Positions 45,143 through 56,529 of a DNA stretch of 64,000 nt are shown here, one piece after another. The notes under the pieces were generated by a model. The model was not told the origin of the DNA and ran no database searches. It saw only the letters and a program-made list of their open reading frames with translations. The DNA lies in contig OZ017746.1 of the NCBI GenBank assembly GCA_963969365.1, positions 868,001 through 932,000 on the forward strand, in the 5' to 3' direction. The DNA comes from Asterochloris sp. CNOR1. Taxonomy: Eukaryota > Chlorophyta > Trebouxiophyceae > Trebouxiales > Trebouxiaceae. The position numbers were made by a program, and so were the translations under genes. Position 1 is the stretch's first letter, and every line of letters starts with the position of its first letter.

Positions 45143-48100
45143 TCACCTCTCTGCTATGACACTGGGGGCATACTGCAGTGCTGTCTGTCGTGCATTGCAC
45201 TGCAGCTGTGCCCGAAGCTTGTCATCGGTCATGGCGACCAGCAGACACTTGATGATCCCAGCAACATCCTGCAGGTACATGAGGCTCTTCACAGGTGGCC
45301 TGCTGCACCCTGCTGCACCCTGCTCCACCTTATCAGGCCAACAGGGAGAAGCTAACACACGACGACTGCCCAAACAGCTGACAACATTGCAGCGCCAGTG
45401 AGCGAGCGATGCAAAGCTTGAATAAAAGGATTGATGCAGGCCATGTTCAACAGCAGTGGGGAGTAGCAGCCACAAAGAGCACCTGGGGATCGGCAAGCAG
45501 GGCATTGACGCTGTGCTGGGCAAAACTGTTGACGCCGAGGCAGTTGGTGGCGACGACGGCGAGACCACTGGCCATGGCCTCGAGGACGGGCATGCCCCAC
45601 GCCTCGTAGCGCGAGGTGAACAGAAACACATCATGACCACGGTACAGGCCCGGCAGGTCTTCCTGCAGGCACCATGGCAGATGTCAGCGGTCAAGGCTGC
45701 CTGACCCACCCTTTAGCAGCTAAGAGCTGCTTCTGGTTAGCTGCAGCATGTGCAGGGGCCTGCTCAACCAGCACAACCTGCCATTGAACACAGGAATGAT
45801 GGCAACATCACAGCAAACGGCACGGGGCGCGGCAGAATGTGGGGCAAAGGAGTGAAGTCAGTGCCCAGCCAGCAGAACAAGCAGCCCAGCAAGCCGCCCA
45901 CGCAGCTCACTGCTTTGGCTGGCCATCCACACCTGAGGGACTTGATGGACAGGCCCCTGAAAGAGCAAGCGCTTGGATGACACTGTGCAAGACAGGGGCA
46001 GCACAGGAGTCTTGCCCAGAACACGTCCCAACGCCCTGACTGGCTCACCTGCGAGGGGTTGATGTACAGGCTGATGCACAAGCCGCTGCCAGTGATGGTG
46101 GGCACCAAAGTGGCATTGGGCTGGTTCTGGCAGACCCAGGTTATGTGAAGGGGCAGGACCTGGTTGATGGCGGCCAGGGCATTGATGGCGACGTCGAACC
46201 CCTTGAGGGGCAGCGAGGGGTTGCCCACCAGCAGCACCGAGCGTATGGCAGGGCGGGTGTGGCCCTTACCCTGCAGCAGGCAGGCAGAGGGCATGTTGAG
46301 GGCAGCAAGCAACAAGGTGTCATGTCAGGGCACAAGCTAGCCATTTGTCGGGAGGGCACTGCACCAGGCTGGTCTGCCATCACCTGCTGTAGCACCAGCC
46401 TGCACGCGCAACGTCTGCAGTGCAGAGCTGCTCACTGCAGGACCTGTCACCGGCCACTGCCAAGCTCAGCAGCACAGGTGTCCAAGATCCTGTTCAGCAG
46501 CAGCACTCGCCTCTGTTGAAGCAGTGCTCTTGTTCTGCTGGCTGACACTGTCAGGGAAGAGGCACCAGCATGGAGGCAGCAGGCGATGAGCAGTGCAGGC
46601 AGCCCACCTGGGCGGCAGGGCCACCGGCCGGCACGCAGTGCAGGACTGGGGAGGACAGGACCACCTCCCTTCCACAGGCAGCTCAAGTGGCTGGCAGGGG
46701 CCCCTGGGCGGCGCTGGGGGCCGTCAAAGCTCAGTGAGCGACACCGGGGGCTGGATGGCGCATGCAGTCCTACCTGAACGGCAGGGGCTACCAGGATGGC
46801 GCTGGGCGCCTGCAAGGCGACGGGCCCCGGGAAGAAGCGCTCGCAGTCCACGCTGTTTGGGAGCAGCACAGGGTGCCGCCCGAACTCGCTGCCCAGGATG
46901 TCCTGCACTGCAGGCGAGACGGCTGCCAGGGCCGTGGGCAGGTGCATGACCATGTGGAAGAGCTGGTCCTGCTTCTGGTAGTTGTGCTGCACCTGCAGGC
47001 AGACAGGGACGGTCAGCGCAGACAAGATGCCCGGGACTGAGCAAAGGCGGTGCAGCACATGGGCAGAATGAGAGTCATGCCTGCCACACAAAGCTGATGC
47101 ATGTCTGCAGCTGCTCACATGGCAAGCGCAAGCACCCAGCAGCTGTTTAAGCCATGTCTGCCGGTCCAAGACAGTTCCACACTAAGGCGGACTCCACAGC
47201 GCTCCAACAGCAACAGAGAAAGCTGTGGTGCCGCACAGCCTGCAGTGAAGCGTGACTCATGCTGTTCAGAATGGGTCAAGCAGCTGTCAGGGCATCGGCA
47301 TCATTGGCGACCTGGGCTGAGCGCGAAGCTGCAGCGCCCACCTGAAAGCGCACGGGGTCCCCAAACAGCCACTCGTGGCCCTGCTCCCAGTACAGCACGG
47401 GGGCCGCCACTCCCACCAGCAGCTCCGCCACCTGTGAGCCAGTGCAACCGGACCGTCAGGCTCTCAGAGGATGTCAGGGACATCTCTGGTGTTGTCATGT
47501 TTCCAGGCCCCAGGCTGGCTCTTAACAGTCCAGCCAAGGCCATGTGATTGACCTTGTGAACAGCTGCTGCCTGCCAGACCCACTGCTGATTCGGCGGCTG
47601 CAAAGCCAGCCTCCAGCTCATTGACGGCTTGACTGGTCCCACCTGGTGGAAGATGCCAACAACCACCACGTCAATGTCTGCCAGAGGATACACATCTCCC
47701 AGGCGCTGGTGCAGGCCACATACAATGTCTTTGTCTGCCTGCACCTCGCTCCACGGGGGCATGGCTGTGGTGGCCGAGTCTGAGCGGTGCACCGCCACCA
47801 GGCAGTGCCCACGGCCGCGCAGGAGGCGGATGTGCTCCACCAGGCACTTCATGCCGCCCGTCACATTGTGGTGGGGCCTGCAGAGGAATGAGCAGGACAG
47901 CGTTGCAGCTCTGCGCAGGCTCTCCCCTCTGTCACCCGACAGTGCATGCTGCCTGTCCCAGCGCTGTGGGGCTGGCAGGGCATGGGCAGCGGGAACAAGG
48001 GTGCACTTGCAGACTTGGCACCTTTGCGAGGGCACCAGGCACTCCCTGTCGCCCGTCACATACTACTACTGGGGCCTGCAGGGGAAGGGGCAGCAAGCAC

Positions 48101-48933
48101 AAGCAGAAAGCTCTGCAGAGCAGCTACACCCATGACGTGTGGGTCTGCAGGGCAGGGACATCAGAAGCGGAGAGCACCTTGGATTCAGCTCTGCTTCTGC
48201 TGAGGCCTGGACCTCTGCAAGGCAGCAGGATGCCGATTTGCAGCAGTACAGGCAACGCCGCCTGTCACGCTGTGGTGGAGGCTGCAGGCAACGCAGCAGA
48301 CGCGGGGGGTATAACCACCACCTGGGACATCCCTGCTGCCTGGCCGCATGGTCAGCTCAGTACAATGAAGCACTTCGTAGGTGCAGTGACTGCTCCACTG
48401 GGAGGGAATGATGCTGTGCATCATTCTACTTTGTCTTGCCTCGGCAGCTGGCAGGACACAACCTCAGATAACTGTGCCCAATCAAGGCAGCCCGCTGCTG
48501 CATCATTCAGCTGCCATCTGGGGCCAGGGCTCATCACTCACAGCATGTAGACCACATTCAATTTGCGCCTCCCAACCAGGTTGTGGCTCTGGTAATTGCT
48601 GAACGTCTGCTCGACCAAGAGGTCTACCACATCAGAGGGGCGTGTGCCTGCAATCCACTCCTTGGGGCACCCGCAAGCTGCACAAGGGGGAAAGAGGGTC
48701 ACCACCTTGGGTCAGGATATCGCTGGCTATTGCACTGGGCGCTGTATGACCAAGCATGACGCTGCCTGAGGTGACTGCAGCAGCTTCAGGGGCCACAGAA
48801 ATTGCAGAGAGAGGTCCCTGGCTGCCTTGCTGGCACAGGATGGGGTTGAGTCACACAACAAGAAAGGGAACAAACCTGAGTAGTGGAGCCCCTGCCCCAT
48901 GCCTGACAGGACCTTGTCCACCGTCAGATGCAT
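45143..48933 (-). CDS. GT4-family glycosyltransferase (GT-B fold), bacterial-like
   Basis: Retaining glycosyltransferase of the GT4/group 1 type; donor and acceptor are unknown. In-phase exons: 48677-48542, 47877-47643, 47431-47342, 46992-46774, 46270-46049, 45662-45483 and 45268-45143, with a probable earlier exon ending at a GT near 48872 (HLTVDKVLSGMGQGLHYSG, ATG 48933). N-domain features are VTGGMKCLVEHIRLLRGRGH and DVVVVGIFHQ. C-domain features are SVLLVGNPSLPLKGFDVAI, HITWVCQNQP, the sugar-nucleotide site YRGHDVFLFTSRYEAWGMPV and LEAMASGLAVVATNCLG (the E-x7-E motif region). These closely resemble bacterial GT4 enzymes, so bacterial or plastid ancestry is possible. Whether a signal anchor precedes ATG 48933 is unclear. 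The 3' end could also extend by one exon. Confidence 0.8.
48032..48288 (-). repeat. Two decayed copies of an exon start with acceptor, about 200 bp apart
   Basis: The acceptor and exon start at 47884-47838 on the minus strand (CTGCAG then GCCCCACCACAATGTGAC...) is repeated at 48081-48032 and again at 48288-48241. The steps are about 197 and 206 bp. Peptides compare as HHNVTGGMKCLV (exon), VTGDRECLV and HHSVTGGVAC. Both copies keep a TGCAG acceptor and lie in the intron upstream of the true exon. Intervening sequence also shows faint similarity, so an old roughly 200-bp tandem array is likely. Confidence 0.8.
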
Positions 48934-49284
48934 CACATGGGCATGCGTGCTGCCTTGTGTGGCCCTCTGACAAGGTATGAGGTCCTCTCAGTATACACGG
49001 GGGAGGGCGTCTGGACTGGCCATCCAAGGGGTCTCCCAGAAGAGCAGCCCCATCTTGTGGGCTGCCGAAGTCTTAACAGCATGAGACACCAAAGAAAGCA
49101 AGTTTGCTTCAGAATTCTTTTAGTAAACACAGCCAGCACTCACCTAAGATCCCGGAACCTGCACGATCTGCTGACAGCAAACAGCTGCTACTGGGCTGGG
49201 CAGGCTTTTGTTGAGGCTGTTGCCCTTCACCACATCTTCCCGGCCCTGTTTAGGCAGCCTTGAATGAAGAGAGGACTGGCAGAC
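48934..49284. promoter_or_regulatory. Divergent upstream region, glycosyltransferase / NFU
   Basis: About 350 bp lies between the glycosyltransferase ATG candidate (complement 48933) and the NFU ATG (49285). An additional 5' exon of the glycosyltransferase may lie here, because its N-terminus is not settled. No named promoter element is visible. Confidence 0.3.
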
Positions 49285-51356
49285 ATGCTCCCCTCTGCAG
49301 CCCGCGGGCTGGAGGCAGTCTTTAGCCCCAGCACGCGTCTGGCACAGGTGCCTCACTGCCAGGCGCAGCATGCTCTGTGTTGCCTGGCCAAGGCAGCCCA
49401 TGCCTGATATGCCTGCAACTATGAGTCCCTGTGCTGCAGGGCTGTGTCAGGCCGCTGTCTGGCGCCCTTCAGGGGGCCTTGGCCAGCTCAGCGACTGACG
49501 CCAGGCAGCTGCACGCATGCAGTGGGTGGGCACTCCAGCCCGGGCATGCCAGCAGAGTTGCAGCAGGACCTGCAGGAGCATCCAGCAGTCACTCTTCTGG
49601 TGAGCATCTGCGGGCTGTGCTTCTGTCCTGCACGTCCTCAGAATCAGGCTTCCATGATGCTGCGCATCACACCCATTCTGCACGTGGCTGAGATTCAGCC
49701 TAGCTGCTGCGGCCAGCGTGGCTGCAGTGTCGCTTGTGTTGAGAACCAAGCCCGACTGATGCTGTCCAGAGTGCTTGCGCCTTTATACATGTCTGATCTG
49801 CAAGGCACCTGCTGCTGTGCAGAGCAGCGGCGGGGAATGTTCATCCAGGTACAGGGCACGCCCAACCCCGCCAGCAACATGTTTGTGCCTGGCAGGCCAG
49901 TTTTGGATGTGAGTTCTGTAATCCTGGCCAGCTGTTGATGCCTCCTTTGCTTCCACCCACGCCATCCGCTGCTGCGCTGCCTGGCCACCTGGCTGCTCTG
50001 GTTCACGTACAAACGCACGTGTCCTCAAGGGAGTGGAATACATGCTGGCCTGCTTCTTGGGCCTCTGTGTTCAAGTGATCTGTGCAGAGAAGCAGAGCTC
50101 CTTGCTCTTGTGGTGCCGATGTCAAAGCCCATGTTCTCTACAGACTGGCTCTCAGAACTTCTCCAGCCCTCGGGAAGCCATGAAGTCCCCATTGGCCAAG
50201 CGCCTGTTCCAGATAGACGGCGTTACAAACGTGTTCTTTGGCACTGACTTTGTGACGGTCACCAAGGATGAAGAGTACACCTGGAACGTTCTCAAGCCAG
50301 ATGTCTTCGCAGCTATCATGGATCACTTCACCTCAGGTGGGCTGCAGCAGCAAACGGGGGGGAGTGCATCTCACTGAAGACCCTGGTGGACACCTGAGAT
50401 CGGCCGCTGCACCAGGGTGCTGTGATGTTATGCCTGGCATCGTTTGTCATGTTGCGAAAGCACCATGCATGTGCTGCGGCCTGGCCAGGTGGCGCGCACG
50501 GCAGCCCTTGTGTGCAAAGGACTGGCCGCCTGCTTGCCTGTGGTGCTGCTGCAGGCGCTGCCTTGTACAGCCTGAGTGGTGGCTGCCAGGGACAGACTTG
50601 CCCATGTATGGATGGGTGGTGAGTCTGAGGTGCACGGAGATCTACTGTGCACAATTTGTGCTGTTGCTGGAAGCCTTGCGTTCTGACAGCTGGTCTTACA
50701 GTGCTTTGGACGAGCCTCACACGCACTCCTCCATGCAGGGGACCCCCTCCTGCTGGACGATGACGAGTATGGCGCCTCAGACACAGCCATACAGGAGGAT
50801 GACTCTGACGTGGTAGCCATGATCAAGGAGCTGCTGGAAACGCGCATCAGGCCGGCTGTAATGGAGGATGGCGGCGATATCGTCTTCCAGGTGGGAAGCA
50901 GAGTTGTGCAGATCACTAGGGCTGAGCACCTGCTTCGGGGTGGTGCAGCAGCAACAAGTAGGGCCTCAAGTGTGGCATTGGTCATTGCATCGGCGATTGA
51001 GTGTCCCTGTGCAGCCCCAGCACATCTACAATGCAGAGTGTCACTGCCAGCATCAGAGCACCAGGCTGCCCAACCTGGGTAGCTGCTGCCCATGCAAGCT
51101 GAGCAGCGTCTTGCATGCCAACCAGTGATGGCATGTGCCGCAGGGCTTTGATGAGAACAGTGGAATCGTCAAGCTCAAGATGCAGGGCGCGTGCAGCGGC
51201 TGCCCCTCCTCTGCGGTCACCCTCAAGAGCGGCATCGAGAACATGCTGAAGCACTACATCCCTGAGGTCAAGTCCGTGATGGAGGGCGAGCCTGATGCAG
51301 CTGAGAAGGCTGGCCTCAGCGAGTTCAACAAGCTGGAGCAGCACCTGTCCAATTGA
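49285..51356 (+). CDS. NFU: NFU-type iron-sulfur cluster scaffold, mitochondrial form
   Basis: Carries and delivers 4Fe-4S clusters to apoproteins such as lipoyl synthase. Six in-phase exons give 288 residues: 49285-49347, 49440-49599, 49823-49908, 50144-50336, 50739-50890 and 51144-51356. A Ser/Arg/Ala-rich N-terminus ([20 protein letters not shown]) looks like a mitochondrial presequence. The Nfu N-terminal domain begins [19 protein letters not shown] and continues [19 protein letters not shown] and DFVTVTK. An acidic linker ([12 protein letters not shown]) precedes the C-terminal scaffold domain: [20 protein letters not shown] and the cluster-binding CxxC in [19 protein letters not shown]. 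The Nfu_N plus NifU-like architecture matches plant NFU4/NFU5 and human NFU1. Exon 1 is inferred from phase and presequence character. A telobox Myb gene starts 207 bp downstream. Confidence 0.92.
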
Positions 51357-51563
51357 TCATTCTGAATGTGCTAGACGACAACTGAATGCATGCCCTGTAC
51401 ATCTCCGGCCTAGTTGAACTTCCGGATCTTCCTTGGAACGCAAGTGTAGTGCCTGATGAAAAAGGTGCTGCCCTTTCACTTATTTCCTGCTGTTCCGTTG
51501 ACCACCAGTTCAGGGCTTTGGCTTGCCCTTGCCTCAGAGCCCTCTTGAAAACCTTGCCCCAGC

Positions 51564-54500
51564 ATGGCGAGCCCAGGGGGCCTGGCAGCCGCCCAGATGG
51601 TGAGGCCTGCTCACCTTGTGCAAGGTGTCCCTCTCCCAGATTTTCTTGTCATCCCGCCATGCCTGCCTGCTGGTGCCGTGCGGCACCAGTACAAGCCGGG
51701 ATAGCAAAGGGATGACCGTTTGCGGCCGTAGCCAGCTTGCCAGATATGCTTGACTGGCACTCCTGCTGTGCAGGCTGCAGGACGTCAGGACACCGATTTG
51801 TGGGTCTTGGAGCACCTCCTGGAGCAGGTGAGCGGCCCAAATGAGGCTCTTCTGGTCAGCATGCCCTCTTGGCCCCACGAGCACCCCTGCTTTCCCCCCA
51901 GGTTTCCCTTTCCCTACCTGGGTTTTGTACGGAGGCACCCTTGGCAGGCTGCACAGCTTGCCTGGGCCCTCAGAGATAAGCGTGCCAGATTGCACGTCAG
52001 GCGGAGGCCTTCTCCGTAGCTGCATGTCAGCCTGCACAAACATGGCCTGCAAAACAAAAGCTGCTGGTAGATGAGCTGATGAGCTCTCAAAGCTCCCACG
52101 TGTCACGATGCCCTAGACACTTCTCCCCAGCACTGCCAGGCGCAGCACCAGCATCAAAGCACTAGGGCCAGCAACAGCACCCTCTTCATGCCAGCCACAG
52201 CAGACATCATTGGCATGTGCACCTGTGTCCTGCAAGCCTCTCTGAACCACCTGCCGCTACAGCTCCAGCGCTTGAAAGCCTCTCCAGGCCACCTGCACCT
52301 GCATCAGTCACCTGCCCCACAGCTCCTGCCTCGTCGCCCCCAGCACAAGTTGCAGAGGGTCAGGGCCATCTGTGTCTGCGCAATTCATACACCATGTCCT
52401 GCAGGACAACATCGATGAAGCCCTGATCAAGATCTTCTATGACCGCCTCTGCAGCAGCAACACGGTCCCCTGCGAGCTGCACGCCACCATCCAGTGCCGC
52501 CTCATGCTGCGCGTGCTGCGCGACAACCTGGCCAACATCAACCAGTCCACGCTGGACGCACTCAACTGCCTGGCGACCTACAGCGCCGGGGAGGCCACCA
52601 CCTTCCCCCCGCTGGCGCGCCCAGAGGACCTCAGGCCCAGCCTGGAGCTGCTGCTGCTGGTGAGGGCAAGGGGGTAAAGGGTGGGTCACTGCTGGTACAC
52701 ATCTGCCAAGACACAGGGCGGGTCCAATAGAGCTTGAACTTGGAGCTGCAGCTGCTGGTGTTTGGCAGCCTGATCTAGCATAAGCGCCGCATGAGTCGAC
52801 TGACAGGCCGACACAAGCTCTGGGCTCACACGTCACTGCTCCAACCTCCCTGAGCTGCTGGAGCCCAACATGACTATTATGGTAGCTAGAGGCGCAGCCT
52901 GGCCAAGGATGCCTGCCTCTGGAGTCAGCCTTGACTGTGTGACGCTGCTGATGCTTTTGCCTACGGCAGCCTGGTCCTGCAGGTGAAAACGTACCTGGTG
53001 CTCAGCTCGGCAGAGGACGTCTCCCAGGCGCTGGGGCGGCTGTTCCCGGATGATCCCAATCTGACGGCAGAGGAGCTGGCCAGGTGGGGTGTGGCAGGGC
53101 AGCCTGTTCTTGTCATTGCTTGAAGGGGGAGTTCAGATGCTGGGGGCTGAGCAGCCTGTGGTCATGGGTGCTCCCCAAGGTGTGCTGGGATCTGTGGAAT
53201 ACCGCATTCCTCCCAGCCAGCCCACATGGCCTGCATTGCCCTACCAGCCGAGCAGATGGCTTAGGCTGCCCCCTGACAGCTTGTGCGGTCAACAAACGCT
53301 GCCCCTTAGATGGGGCGCGGCTTGTTCATCGACAGTGTCTCCATCCAGGCAGCGTGATGTAGGACAGCCGGGTTGAGCCCTCCATCACTCGGGAGATTCT
53401 TCAGTGAGTGCTTGGAGGTCTCGCATGCCTGAGAGCGTTGCCCATTAGGACTCGTCGTCACAGACTGACGCCACCCTCTGCAGGCGGCAGCAGCTGTTCA
53501 ACGCCATCGACAACCCGCCGGAGCAGCAGCGCCTGCTGATGCAGTACTCGCAGGAGGCCTCCAGCCGGGCGCTGGCAGCGTATGTGGAGCAGGCGCGCAC
53601 AGCTCTGGGACCGACCCTGCTGCAGGTCTGCTCTGCTGTAGCTAGCACATGAGGCTCTGCCGGCCACCTGAAATGCATGTGGTGAAGCAGGCTGTGAGAG
53701 CTTGCTTTCAACTCATCTTGAGGCATCACCGGTGCAGGCAGCACCAGAGCATCAGCTGCCCAAGTGGGAGGGATGCCTCCTTTGCAGTGGCCAGCCGGGC
53801 TGGCTGCATGCAAGTTCTTGAGCCTGTGCATGTGCTGGCTGCAGGAGATGCAGGACATCATTGGGAAAGGGGAGTGCTTGCCATTTAATGGCAAGGCATT
53901 GCATCGGCATGCAAGTGAGTGCCAGGGGGATGCATCCCGTTCAGCACAAGAGTCTATGTTGCCCAAGGAGGGATAATGTACTTGAAGCAGAGCAAACCCA
54001 ACTCAGCGCAGGCAGCTTCTTGAGAATCTGCAAAAGGCTGCTGCATAGCACAAGAATCAGCATGAGAGCTGTCTTCCCTGTCAGCAAGAAATCTGGTGCT
54101 CTTTGAGCTGGTGGCAGCCTTGCCCTTTGTTGGCCTTGAAAGTTGCAGCCACCTGGCAAGCTGCACTGGTGCCTCCTGCTGTAGCAGCACCGGGGCAAGC
54201 TCACATGCCAACAAGCCCCTTTCCCATGGCGCAGTCGCACTTGAAGCTTTGCCAGCAGCAACAGGACAGTGGCTGCCTGCAGATGACATGGAGGCAAGAC
54301 GTGCGGCCAGTGGGGGCCAGTACATGGCTGACGAACCCGTTCGTGTCACTCAAGGCGACCCCCTCTCCAGTGTGTGGTCAACTGCTTCCCAGGCATCGCA
54401 CAACCACAGCAGCGTGCTCGCGGCCACCCAGGTGCTTGCAAGGGGGGGAGGGGGTGGTGTGCTGGATGTGTCTATGGTTTGCCACAGGCATGCTGCCGTG

Positions 54501-56309
54501 GTCATGTTTCTTGTCTTGCTGCCAAGCATGGGAGGCGTGGTGGGAGCTTGCTGCCAGACAGGCAAGTAAGGAGCTTCTCAAACCATGCACACTTGCCTCA
54601 GCTGGCCCTTTGCAGATCAGGTGCATTGCATGGCATGCCAGGCCGCAGGGGGCGCAGCCTGCTGCTGTATGCAGATGATCCTGATCTGCTGCCTAGCTGG
54701 GACATCGGGTCTGTCTGCCAGCATGCCAGCTCACTGCTGCTCTGGCGGCAGCTGGCTGCTGCCTGTCATGCAGTCTGCTGCCTGTCAAACAGTCTAGTTA
54801 TGTGTGAGTGTGGCACCTGTATGAGATGCTTCTTGCTCAGCTCGCTCATGCTGGTGGGGTGCAGGCCATGGCGCCGGGGATGTGGAATCCCTCAGCAGCC
54901 CTGGCAGCCCCGCCAGAGGCCCACAGCAGCGGCTCCAAGCGCAACAAGCTTGGACAACACCGGCGAAAGAATGGGCGGTGGACCCAGGAGGAGACGCAGC
55001 TGCTCATTGAGCTCACCAATAAGGTGAGAGGCGCGCAGGCTGCTCTGCCTGCTGGGCTGCTGTCTGCTTGCAGCGTGCCAGGTCCAGCGCTTACCAGGGC
55101 AGGGGCAAGGGCTGCCTTGCCTTGCCTGCGTTCTGCCTGCAGCACACCAGAAATCAAGAGCACCTGCACCAGCCACAACCCAGGAGCTCTGCACGAAAGG
55201 TACAACTTGCAACACCTGTTGCATGTGGCGCTGTCCCTGGTAGCATGTTGGGCACCATCAGCACTCCTTTGCTGCGGCTGCCTGGGCGACTGTGGCCGTA
55301 GGGGCTGCAGACAACGTGCCAGCAGGGAAACCCAGGCCCGGTCTGATGTCTCACGTGCGGCACTGCGCCTGCCCAAGATTGGGTCTTCTAACAAGACGCT
55401 GAAGCCTTTGTTGTATGCCCAGCTCAGTGGCTGTGCTGTCAGGCAAGAGCCAGGAGTCCTGAGCTGTGGTTCCCTGTTGCCTGCAGTATGGCAAGGGCAA
55501 GTGGAAGAAAATTGTGCAGGAGGGCGGCGAGATGTTCCAGAACCGGACAGCGGTCGACCTCAAGGTGGGAGGCCCAGCCACTGCTGCGCTGGGTACCTCT
55601 GTGCAGCATTCCTGCCTGGATGCCGTGTTCGCAGAAAGATTATAACTTGCAGCACGCCACCACATGGTCATGTGCTGTGCTTGGCGCATGTCCCTATTCG
55701 GAGAAGGGACGTCTCAAATATACTACTGATTTGGCTCTAATGGCCAAGACGGGCGCCTGCACAGCTTGACCTGCAGGACAGCTGCTGACCAGCCTGCAGG
55801 CTTGCTGGGGATACTGCTGCCTGACTCACGGTGAGTGCTTGCGTGCTGCGGTCTGCAGGACAAGTGGCGGAATCTGGAGAAGCAGAATGCGGTGCCGGGG
55901 GGCTTGGACACCCCTGGCGGTGGCAGCCAGGGCATGGGCATGGCTGACATGAACGGGACCCCTGTGGATGCCATGGTGCTGCAGCAGCAGATGCATGAGC
56001 AGCAGCAGCAGCTGCACGCGCAGCTTCAGGCTCAGTTGCAGCAGGCTGGGCCCCAGGTGGGACATGTCTTGTGACTGCGGGCTCGTGTCATCACAATGTG
56101 CTGACAGACATGCAAGGCTTGCACGCTGAACCAATGAGAACTGCACTGGCTGACCACACAAGCTTGTCTGCAGCATCCAGAGCATGCACGAATGCTCATG
56201 CCACCCTGTCCTCCTGCAGATGGGGCAGCAGGACGGCAACAACAATGTGGTTCAGTACATGCCGCCTCCTGACGAGGCGCAGTTGGACCAGGAAGAACCT
56301 CAGCAGTGA
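51564..56309 (+). CDS. Telobox single-Myb protein, possible telomere-repeat binding factor with TRFH-like domain
   Basis: Exons in phase: 51564-51599, 51774-51827, 52405-52659, 52983-53083, 53484-53625, 53845-53914, 54118-54431, 54865-55023, 55487-55564, 55859-56056 and 56220-56309, giving 498 aa. An optional in-phase exon at 54616-54666 would add 17. The C-terminal Myb/SANT has three tryptophans (GRWTQEETQLLIELTNK, YGKGKWKKIV) and the telobox VDLKDKWRNLEK, the signature of telomeric TTAGGG/TTTAGGG double-strand binders. After it comes a Gln-rich stretch (MHEQQQQLHAQLQ). The N-terminal ~210 residues are helical: DTDLWVLEHLLEQ, CRLMLRVLRDNLANINQSTL, AGEATTFPPLARPEDLRPSL, QALGRLFPDDPN, LLMQYSQEASSRALAAYVEQ. 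Their order and spacing recall the TRFH dimerisation domain of animal TRF1/TRF2. Nuclear. The Myb call is strong; the TRFH link is inference. The middle exons (53845-54431) are the least certain. Confidence 0.78.
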
Positions 56310-56529
56310 ACGCATGTTGGAAAGCCTGCCTCTGTTTAGCTCCTGTTTCGCTTTATGTTGAAGTGAGGTTCTGCCAGTCATGCCCGCACAGTCAATCTGT
56401 GTATAGACTCCAGTGAAACAGTGCTTCTGACAATGATAGTCACATGGAAGGAGTCTCAGGTGCTCACAGCTTGACAGCCTTCATGGTCAAAGGCCAGCCA
56501 TCGTACAAATCTTGACTGATGCCCGTGCC

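Noticed and set aside
49144-49401. Minus-strand 86-codon frame with a presequence-like N-terminus
   Set aside because: It is antisense to NFU exon 1, whose phase fits exon 2 exactly. The minus frame stops at a TAG without joining any exon.
55975-56045. Possible CAG trinucleotide repeat expansion
   Set aside because: Gln codons are interspersed with His, Met, Glu and Leu. It is a Gln-rich segment of the Myb protein, not a pure microsatellite.
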